A program made the translations under genes and the position numbers. A DNA stretch of 64,000 nucleotides from Metaphire vulgaris (lineage: Eukaryota; Annelida; Clitellata; Crassiclitellata; Megascolecidae). The stretch lies in NCBI GenBank assembly GCA_018105865.1, contig CM030848.1, positions 2,817,001 to 2,881,000 on the forward strand. Reading direction: 5' to 3'. Shown one piece after another: positions 45,003 to 53,393 of this stretch (position 1 is the first letter of the stretch; each line of letters starts with the position of its first letter). The notes under the pieces were generated by a model that worked only from the letters and a program-made list of their open reading frames with translations, was not told the origin of the DNA and ran no database searches.

Positions 45003-45330
45003 TAACCGCTATATATATATATTTATTTATTTATTTCAAGACAATTTTTATAGCGCCGTGCACTAGGCTAAGGCCTACGATAAGGGCGCTGCACACACAG
45101 TCAACCATAACCTAAACTAAAAAGGTGCGTCTTTAGTTCTCAGGAACAGCCTAGCTGTGTTGGCCTCAGTCACTGCGGTCGGCAAGGCGTTCCAGAGCAA
45201 TGGGTTCCCGCGTGAGAAGGACCTGTCTCCGAACTTCGGGGTCGGTGACGGATGCGGGACGAGCAGTAGGACACGATGGCCGGGGAGCGAAGTGCCGACC
45301 TCCATGCGTTCGAAGTTGATCTTAGGACTA
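45003..45330 (-). mobile_element. LINE 3' fragment with (AAAT)n tail
   Basis: (ATTT)n then TTTTTATAGCGCCGTGCACT. The minus-strand frame encodes TPKFGDRSFSRGNPLLWNAL followed by ..LFLRTKDAPF. Minus orientation; related to the 53.2-57.0 kb LINE. Confidence 0.85.

Positions 45331-45332
<2 letters not shown>

Positions 45333-45371
<39 letters not shown>
45333..45371. repeat. (TA)n microsatellite
   Basis: About 19 TA units next to the LINE fragment. Confidence 0.95.
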
Positions 45372-45373
<2 letters not shown>

Positions 45374-46014
45374 TCCTTCGTATTTCTCATTATTGTTTCT
45401 CATTATTTGCAATCAAGGTTGTAGTAATAAAAAGAAATGGAGGGATGACAGAAACAATAGTGGGGACGGCGTCCTCTCTAGAAAAGTAAGAGGAAATGGA
45501 AAATGACACCAAAGGCATAGTTATAACTACTGGCGCAGTTTGTTAAATTTAATTAATATAGCATTAATACATAAATTGTGTATATATTAGAAAATTAATG
45601 GAGGACAGTGTCTCCTCACTAAAAAAAAGTAAGGGGACGGCGTCCTCTCGCGTCTCCGCCCCACTACACCATTGTCTGCAGCCCACTCTTTGTCAGCTAC
45701 CTGTCCCTCATCACATGGGATTTAAAATTCTCACTATAGCTTCAAATTGTCTGAGCCGGAAACCTTCGGCCAATCACTCCGAAATAATATTTCTTGTCGG
45801 TTACTAGGGCTCCAGCCTCATCATCATCATTGACCGTGGGCTCCTCGCCCATTGGTGTATAAAGCCATCTCCACAGTTTTCTGTCATTCTTTTCTGTCCG
45901 TTGCTCTGTGACTAAGATCCTGTAAACTGCTTCCACACCATTCTTCAATATCATCACACCATTCCTTGTGTGGTCTCCCTCTCTTATTGACACCCTCCAT
46001 TATTCCTCTTCCTC

Positions 46015-46935
46015 CTGTATACGGCGGACTTACAGCGACTTATTGAACGGCATGGTCTTGTCGCCCCATTTGTATGAGGACGACACACAGGTGTATGGTG
46101 TCTGCAAGCCAGCTGATACAGATCTTCTAGCTAATCAGATGAGTTGCTGCATCAGTGAGATAGCTGATTGGACTAAATCGAATCATCTGCAACTTAATGT
46201 CAATAAAACGGAGATACTATGGTGCTCGACCACACGTCGTCAATACCAGATCCCATTACCACCATCCACGTTGGTTCGGAAGACATTGCTAAGGATGCTT
46301 GTGTCGGTAACATCGGTGTGTAAATCGATTGTAACATGTCCATGACAACACATGTTCAGAAAACGGCATCCTGCTGCTTCTTAATCCTGAGAAGAATTAG
46401 AAGCATTCAGAACTCAATTCCGCCTTCTGTTGTAAAGAGTTTAGAGGTGTCTCTGGTTATGCCACGCCTGGACTATTGTAATGTGCTCTTGGCTGGGCTA
46501 CCAAGGCAACTCACTGACAGACTTCAGGATGTCCTCAATACAGCAGCACGTCTTGTCTATCAAGCCAGAAGATCAGATCATGTGACACCGCTTCTTTATG
46601 AACTTCACTGGCTTCGTATTCCACAGCGGATTGAATACAAATTGGCGATCCTTGCTTATCGGTGTCTTCATGGTCTGGCGCCATCATATCTGTCGGCTAA
46701 TTTTTGCAAGACTTCGGGTATCAACTCTCGTCAACGATTGCGATCTGCGTCCAGTCTTACTCTCGTTGTCCGTCTACACGCCACGTTATCATTGGTGACC
46801 GCATGTTTCCGGTAGCGGCTGCCAAAGTTTGGAATAGCCTGCCACCATCAACAACTTTGGCAAAGACACTAGAAGCATTCAAACGTGAACTTAAAACTGC
46901 TCTCTTTGTTCGTAGTTACCCAGAACATTGATCGT
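46015..46935 (+). mobile_element. CR1/L2-like LINE reverse transcriptase, 5'-truncated
   Basis: Frame one: YEDDTQVYGVCKPADTDLLA (catalytic box Y-DD altered to YEDD) and LNVNKTEILWCSTTR. After a break near 46330 it continues RLDYCNVLLAGLPRQLTDRL, LHWLRIPQRIEYKLAILAYR, and after another break KVWNSLPPSTTLAKTLEAFK RELKTALF. A pseudogenised element. Confidence 0.92.
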
Positions 46936-47019
46936 TGTAGGATATACTGTTTTTTTAGTTGTAAGATGTCCTAGTAGTACTTGTACGATATGCCACCATA
47001 ATCAGTTCATGATTATTAT

Positions 47020-47430
47020 TATTATTATTCCAAACATTAGAGCTTTGATCTTTCTGTCCTCTTTCATTCTGCATATGTGTCCAAAAAGATGTAGTTTCCT
47101 TTGTTTTACTCTTTCCAGCATGATTTGTTTGGGCTGAATTCTCCTGTATAGTTCTTCACTTGTGATTTTTTCGACCCATCCGATTCGTAGTATTTTTCTA
47201 TAACATTTTCTTTTAGGGGCTAGTATTTTTCTTTCCAAGTCTTTGATGATGGTCCATGTTTCGCATTCATATAGAAAGCTGCTGAAGATACAGTTTTCGA
47301 GTATTTTCTTTTTTTGTTTCAGTGCTTATTGCTTTGCTTTTCCAGATCTTGTCCATTGCCGTCAGTTGATCTAGAGCCCTTGCTGCTCTTCTTGTGACCT
47401 CTTGTCTGCAGTCTAAGCCATGCGTCATAT
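47020..47430 (-). mobile_element. RTE/jockey-type LINE reverse transcriptase remnant
   Basis: The minus strand encodes KCYRKILRIGWVEKITSEEL followed by RKLHLFGHICRMKEDRKIKA, the C-terminal hallmark (R+ILRI.W.+.+T.EE...RKL..FGH+.RM..DR). (ATT)n at 47014-47029 lies at its end. Confidence 0.85.
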
Positions 47431-47608
47431 TGCTTCAGCCTCACATGCTGTATAATGTTGTTATTTTTTGCTGATAATAATATTATAATTAATTTAATGT
47501 TAACGAGGACGACGATAATGATGTAACGATGGCGACATTAGTCAACAATGCAGCGATAGTCATTCATTATTGCAGATATAATATATTACATTCCGAGATT
47601 GATGCACT

Positions 47609-47751
47609 CGTGACCGGACAAAATGTCACGGACAAAATGTCACGGTTTAGGGTTAGGGTTAGAGTTAGGGTTACATTTTGTCCGCTAACATTTTGTCCGA
47701 TGACATTTTGTCCTCATGACATTTTGTCCGCTGATATTTTGTCCTAGCACC
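47609..47751. mobile_element. Inverted-repeat MITE with telomere-like core
   Basis: Perfect 8-bp duplication GATGCACT (47601-47608, 47752-47759). The left arm has two GGACAAAATGTCACGG units and the right arm four to five inverted units (ACATTTTGTCCGCT). Between them sits GTTTAGGGTTAGGGTTAGAG TTAGGGTTA, four TTAGGG-type units with one change (47645-47671). Non-coding. Confidence 0.92.
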
Positions 47752-47815
47752 GATGCACTGCATGCCAATAGCGACATACTGAATGAAGACCACGAAATCC
47801 CCACCCAAAAATTTA

Positions 47816-48065
47816 TGTATATATATATATATATGTATATTGTATAATGTATACATAAATATAGATATAGCCTATAGTAGACCCAGCAAACGTCATAATT
47901 GAAAGTTGAACATATGATTGAATTTTAGTTTTCTAAATAACAGCAATAATACAATCTGACACCTACAGTATGTCCATCGCTATCCCATACAGTTCAGAGT
48001 CTGCTATCTCATGAGAATGCTTCATTGTAGTTTGCATGTTATATATATATATATATATATATAAT
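47816..48065. repeat. (TA)n microsatellites
   Basis: TA runs at 47816-47835 and 48042-48063, the latter followed by TGTGTG. No gene in the interval. Confidence 0.85.
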
Positions 48066-48375
48066 GTGTGTATGTGTGTGCGTGTGTGTGCGCTTGCGTG
48101 CATTTGTAATCCTTCGTGCCTGTGGTCCTAAGTGGCCTTAACTTTATATCAAAACTATTGAGAATCTAGTGTTGGATAAATAAGCCATTTCGCATTTTCT
48201 CTTATTCCTTATAATTATTTGTACTCCACAGTCCACTCTTTGCCGGTTAATTATATGCTCCTGACCGTATTAAAAATTCAAGATAGCATTTTAAAGTATT
48301 TTAAAATTTTCTGAGCGGCAAAACTTCCCCCCGCCTGTCTCTGAATCACTTATTTAGTGCTGCTACGGTTAACAC

Positions 48376-48720
48376 TCTTCATTCATTCATTCATTCATTC
48401 GTTCGTTCGTTCGTTCGTTCGTTCGTTTGTTCGTTCGTTCGTTCGTTCCTTCATTCCTTCATTCCTTCCTTCATTCATTTATTCATTCATTCTTTCTTTC
48501 ATTCCTTCATTCCTTCATTCATTCATTCATTCATTCATTCATTCATTCATTCATTCATTCATTCCTTTCTTCATTTCTTCCTTTCTTCATTCATTCATTC
48601 ATTCATTCATTCATTCATTCATTCATTCATTCATTCATTGGTATTTATAGTGCGCCTGTGCCAAATAATGTTTGCAGGTGCATTACAAAAGTCAATCGTG
48701 GTAGGCACTGTTAAAATTGA
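48376..48720 (-). repeat. (ATTC)n/(GTTC)n array, LINE tail
   Basis: About 260 bp of ATTC, GTTC and CTTC tetranucleotides ending in GGTATTTATAGTGCGCCTGTGCC (48640-48662). On the minus strand that is GGCGCACTATAAATACC followed by (AATG)n, the 3'-box plus tail layout of the LINEs here. The phenylalanine/histidine/serine-rich ORFs are artefacts. Confidence 0.85.
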
Positions 48721-48841
48721 GTGCAGACACCCGTTCATCTGAAATCGACAATATTGACAACGACTTCTGGGCAGGCGCAATAGAGTACTAAGCAATTTGC
48801 TCAGTACTCTATTGATTTCAGATGATCTGGTGTCTGCACTC
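48720..48841. repeat. Long imperfect hairpin
   Basis: Outer arms GAGTGCAGACACCCGTTCAT CTGAAATC and GATTTCAGATGATCTGGTGTCTGCACTC. Inner arms CAATAGAGTACTAAGCAA / TTGCTCAGTACTCTATTG. The left arm carries about 40 extra bases. Probably a foldback element. Confidence 0.8.
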
Positions 48842-49044
48842 AGGGCCATTTTAAGGCGGGGGCTGAGGGGGCTGTAACCCCCCGGCCCATCATGAAAATA
48901 GGCCCACAGATTTTCAAGATAACCTTTTTTGCTTGCCAGCACGATTTGGAAGGGATATAACCTTTTTTTGCTTGTCAGAGATTTTCAGATAGGCGACGGC
49001 CTTTTTTTTCTCATCCCCCGGCCCACTCGGACCTTAATCCGGCC
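48842..49044. mobile_element. MITE (CAGGGCC ends) abutting the hairpin
   Basis: Inverted ends AGGGCCATTTTAAGG / CCTTAATCCGGCC, flanked by CTGCACTC (48834-48841, 49045-49052), a perfect 8-bp duplication. Three GATGACC-T-GCTTGTCA variants lie inside (48919, 48955, 48993). Confidence 0.85.
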
Positions 49045-49052
49045 CTGCACTC

Positions 49053-49689
49053 TTCACGTAGAAATTTTAGTTATCTTTCTTTGCGTTCTTTCTTTCGCTT
49101 CCTCTTAGCTTTACATGCTAATGCTTTTGTTCCTGGACCATCTATGCAACCAATATTTCCTCGTCCTTCTTTGATCACTAAGAAATTCTAGTTCTTCCAC
49201 GGGCACTTTCTTATCTTTGGCATTTTAAAAATGTTTCATCAGAACATTTATAACTTGCAAAAGCTCTGGTAGGCGGCAAAAGATATTAAGTCTCAGAGGT
49301 CATATTTTGCATATAAGTTATTTAGTGTCATACACAACTTTTGATAACTAGTGCTTTTGAGAATTGAAGAACAAAAAATTTTCACTCCACCCTAATGACC
49401 ACACGCCCAATCAACCTCGATCATCAGCAACTGTGAGCTCAAATTGTTTATTGAATTTGTTACATTTTGTTAACTGTTTTGTTCTATTTTACAAAGAAAC
49501 CGCAAATAATATTAATTTGAATGATCGTAAAAGCCAAAACGAACATTAAAAAACGACACCGTGATGTTGTTCATTCTAACTTTTGTATTGGGTAAGAGGC
49601 CAAAATAGAGACAATCTCTCGTTGAAACTACGAGACTTAACCGGGTACTACAGTAGACTGGCAACTTCAGAAACTATTGCCGTATCCTT
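49053..49689. other. Intergenic, nothing recognised
   Basis: AT-rich, no exon or element ends identified. The last exon of NTPDase gene B would be expected somewhere between here and 36.2 kb, but no W-x-L-G coding segment was found. Confidence 0.4.
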
Positions 49690-49931
49690 ACTGCATCCTT
49701 ACTGTTAGCAGGACAACTTATATGACGTCTAGGAAACCTGTGCCCGCAACCTGGCCGTTGCTGGCCCGGTTGTTTGGAACAGTCTGCCAGCAACATTGCG
49801 TCCCTCTGCCTCAACCATGACGCTGTTATCTTTTAGGAAACAACTGAAGACATTCTTGTTTGATTGATCCAGTTCGCAACTGACATGAGCGCATTTGCTG
49901 CTTTGCGATTATTTGAGCTATAGAAATGTTC

Positions 49932-50009
<78 letters not shown>

Positions 50010-50010
50010 G
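49690..50010 (+). mobile_element. LINE 3' end with long (AAT)n tail
   Basis: Encodes RNLAVAGPVVWNSLPATLRP-like residues and FRKQLKTFLFD, then UTR ending GAGCTATAGAAATGTTCG and (AAT)25 (49933-50010). A clean example of the 3'-box plus microsatellite arrangement. Confidence 0.9.
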
Positions 50011-50148
50011 GCATAACGAAAGTCAAAGTCTAGCGTAGCCTACATTAACAAATGTCACTTGAATGAAGTGCTTTATAAGTGAGTTCTCATATTCTCCCGG
50101 AATGAGGTAATCGAGTATGATGTGTTGACGTTCAACTTCTCAGGCAAT

Positions 50149-50510
50149 GGGGTCATCCACAAATGACGTAACGCGCTTAGAGGTGTCCGGACATTTGCTA
50201 CGAAGTGTGACGAGGGGGGTTCCGTAAATGTGACGTAACGCAATACAAAATTTTTAAGGTGATGACCTTTTTTGCTTGTCAGTATGCTTGGAGAGGGAAA
50301 AAGATAAGGATGACTTTTTTGCTTGCCAGCATCTTCGGAGGGGGAAATGTAAAGATGGCCTTTTTGCTTGTCAAGACTTTTCGGAAAACGAAAAGGAGGG
50401 GTCGGCCCATTGTTGCGTCATATTTTAGGGGGTTGACTTTTTGTTACGTCGCGTTACGAAGGGGGGTCAGAAAGTGCCAAAATTGCGTTACGTCATTTAT
50501 GGACGACCCC
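50149..50510. mobile_element. MITE (GGGGTCGTCCATAAATGACG ends), 362 bp
   Basis: Terminal inverted repeats of about 26 bp: GGGGTCATCCACAAATGACG on the left and, reversed, GGGGTCGTCCATAAATGACG on the right. Three GATGACC-T-GCTTGTCA motifs (50261, 50309, 50354). No target duplication resolved. Confidence 0.85.
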
Positions 50511-50807
50511 AAAGACTTTCGCTTATTAAAAGTTCAAAAACAGTCATAAAACGCTTTGTTTACACAACACTATCGCCCATTCGGGGAGTGGACATTGGAG
50601 GGAAGGACGTTTAACTGTAAGGACAGGAAGGTGAGGGGAGGGAATGGGTCCAAGGCTGAGGGCTCCAGACCCCATGGGAGGCAAGAAAATTGAATTAACC
50701 AAATTCATTTGCTAACTGGCAACTTTACTTTCCATGTTGGCCCACCCAAGATTTGGCTTGTGGCGCCCCTATGAATGCGGGAATATTTGAATCCTGTTCG
50801 AACTTAC

Positions 50808-50973
50808 CTATTTCATTGTTGTCTAGCGTATTATTTGGGACTTGCAACTGCCATGTATTTGGACGGAATCCATAAGCTTTCTCAAACAGAATTGGAAGAT
50901 AAAGACCAACCAGACATTCGTTAGACAAGAAGGACGCCTTCGCATCCCACTTTTTTTGTAGCTGATATACTGG
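50808..50973 (-). CDS. NTPDase gene B, exon equivalent to gene A 25689-25851
   Basis: 166 bp on the minus strand, acceptor TCTTTGCAG| and donor ATAG|GTAAGT; phase 0 in, 1 out. It encodes PVYQLQKKWDAKASFLSNEC followed by LVGLYLPILFEKAYGFRPNT. Conserved NECLVGLY..LF.KAYGF agrees with gene A and with the GDA1/CD39 C-terminal region. One codon longer than in gene A. The next, last exon was not identified. Confidence 0.88.
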
Positions 50974-51392
50974 CTGCAAAGAGAAGAATTTTCGGTGTAA
51001 TGATTGCACATAATTTAGCACATCTGCTTTGCTGTTAAGTCTCTCTCCACGGAGCTGTATCCTAGCAGCAAGCTTATAATAAATTCCCACAAGGATATGA
51101 CATGAGCGTAAATTTGTTACCATCCTATTATTGTCCTTTCTTATTTCATTTCGTATTTCATTTCCATAACTCCATTACTCTTTCCTTACATTGTGATCGC
51201 CGTAGGGAGAGCGGTTGCCGACTAGAGAAACGTTACGTGAAAACTTCTGGTAATCGGGTATTGCCGCTTTTCAATGGTGATATGACGCAGGTCGTGGTGC
51301 CAAAACAAGTGAGGTATTCAGTTGCCCAAATGTAAGAATCTTTTAAAGTCTGTCGATAGTGCCACATAGCCTACATCAGTGAGCCTGTACAG

Positions 51393-51810
51393 CAGTGATA
51401 TTTAACTTATGAAAATAATTCTTAATTCAATTTCTATGTCAGTTATGAATGGACAATATCTAATTCAATTTCAATTTCAGTTATTTTTTCGCTTTAATTT
51501 CAGTTCAATTTCTAATTAAAGTTCAACAATAAGCCCAATTTCAGTTTCAAATCCAGTTCAGTAACATGTCGCTAATTTCAGTTCGTACTCGTCGATGATG
51601 TTTTAGTTTGCATCTCGCAAACAGTGCAGAGTCATTTAAATAACGACATATAGCTATAGTCAATAAATGATGCATTGAGCTTAAAGAATGCGTGCATTTC
51701 CAGTGAACGGTGCATACGGTTTCTTCTACCAGCAGATAGCAGACATACAAACTATCAATGTACTGCACATCAACAAAATTTATTCCGTCTGTTTAACTTC
51801 ACATTCGTAA

Positions 51811-51858
<48 letters not shown>

Positions 51859-52296
51859 AGAAAGAGATTACGAGTTGCTGCCTGCTGGAGTAAGTGTAGT
51901 GCACTGACAAAAGTAATGAAACGAAGTGTTGTAATGGACAAAAATAGGACCAATGATCCAACCTAGATGGCCGGACGGCACATACATGAATCCCAATGGT
52001 AGTGTAGTCGGTGGGTAAAAGTTAAACTGCTGTAGTCAGTAATAGCGGACTCCGGCACTTGGCAAGTTGGCAGTGCTGAAAGGATGATGCTTCTGGATGG
52101 TAAATTTGTAAATTGTAATAACAAAAGTTCAAAAATAATTTCTATTTCAACTTCTAATATCGTTTTCAAGACTGAATTTCTATTTCTATTTCAGTTTCAG
52201 TTATTACAATAATTTATAATTTCAATTACTATTTAAGTTAGCGAAAATCGTTAATTTTCGTTCCTATTTTAATTGCAGTTAACGATAAAATCACTG
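51393..52296. mobile_element. hAT-type element, 904 bp, 8-bp duplication
   Basis: Ends CAGTGATATTTAAC and CGATAAAATCACTG; perfect duplication CTGTACAG (51385-51392, 52297-52304). Subterminal regions are TTTCAATTTCAGTT-type runs on both sides. The middle 0.5 kb is unrelated and includes (TA)n at 51815-51855. In the intron of NTPDase gene B. Confidence 0.9.
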
Positions 52297-52512
52297 CTGT
52301 ACAGTCAACCAGAATGCGCTCATTATAAATGGAAACGACAACTATTACGATATCTCATATCCGAATCACGTATCTCATTTTGGAGGTATCGCTCATGTTG
52401 AATAATATATCATGCGCTTCCACGCAATTAATGCGTCGAAATCCAAGCTAAGATTCCCGTTTTGATTCTCTATAAACGAACGTTTGTTGAACTGAATAGA
52501 ATTTATTCTTAC

Positions 52513-52808
52513 CGTGCTACAGAACTTCTTGGCCTCAGTCTTTAGGTGCCGAAGCGAGAAACGCCCGTCTGGCCTCAGAACGTTCATTCGCTTGAGAGAA
52601 TAAACAAAGGCACCCAAGACAAAGAAAGTTGCATTAGGTTTAATGGTTGGCTGGTAGATACCTCCGATAGCACAGGGCTTTGGATTGCATCGCCAAGGCT
52701 CCGTGGGTTTGTGAAGCATCTCATCAAGCAGTTTCAGGCACTGTTCGGGATTTCCTTGACCAACGAACGTCACGTTAGTGTCATTTATGAAATAATTGTC
52801 AGAGTAAC
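52513..52808 (-). CDS. NTPDase gene B, exon equivalent to gene A 27206-27501
   Basis: 296 bp, acceptor GTGATCAG| and donor GCACG|GTAAGA; phase 1 in, 0 out. It encodes GYSDNYFINDTNVTFVGQGN, then PEQCLKLLDEMLHKPTEPWR, CNPKPCAIGGIYQPTIKP and ...FFVLGAFVYSLKRMNV. The CNPKPCAIG-IYQPTI core is identical or nearly identical to gene A, while the flanks have diverged. That fits an old duplication under purifying selection. Confidence 0.9.
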
Positions 52809-53174
52809 CTGATCACAGTTACAGAATCAACCAGAAATTAAATACAGTAAATCAAACAGCATGATGTATTAATCAATCTAAACTTCCACGCTGTACGTCG
52901 TCATTATAAAGATACTTTGAGTTTCTAGTCACAATGATACCAAGTTATATTGTCGTTCTAAAGCTATAGCCCTGCTTGTTGCGCAAATGGCAGAGCGTTC
53001 AAAATATCTTCAGACATCGTTTGAGTTAAAACGGAGTCAATGGAAAATTGGTACAAATAGCAAATAATTCTGTCAGAAAACTGCGGTGGTGGAGGGAAAG
53101 AAGATAAGTCGTCAACGCAAGTGGATTATACGTGCTCAGTTACGATGCCAGGCTGAGGCAGTTGAACAACACTG

Positions 53175-53176
<2 letters not shown>

Positions 53177-53230
<54 letters not shown>

Positions 53231-53393
53231 AATGTCAATTTGTATAGCGCTCTGTGCCTGGCGAAGGCCATAGTCAAGAGCGCTTTGCAGAAGCCTCTGA
53301 TATGAAATGCTAAAAAGATGCGTCTTGAGTTTCATTGCAAATTTGTCAGGAGTGGTTTCGCTAGTTATTTCCTCGGGGAGGGAGTTCCAAAGT
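53177..53393 (-). mobile_element. 3' UTR and (AAT)n tail of the 53-57 kb LINE
   Basis: On the minus strand the last coding part (NPRLWNSLPEEITSETTPDK, ..MKLKTHLFSISYQ) sits in a shifted frame. It is followed by GAGCGCTATACAAATTGACATTTAT and (AAT)18. A C6 run at about 53402-53407 marks the frame break from the main ORF. Confidence 0.92.

Noticed and set aside
47641..47672. TTAGGG repeats as a chromosome end
   Set aside because: Only four units, inside a small element with a target duplication and ordinary sequence on both sides.
48357..48714. Long Phe/His/Ser-rich ORFs
   Set aside because: Direct translation of an ATTC/GTTC tetranucleotide array.
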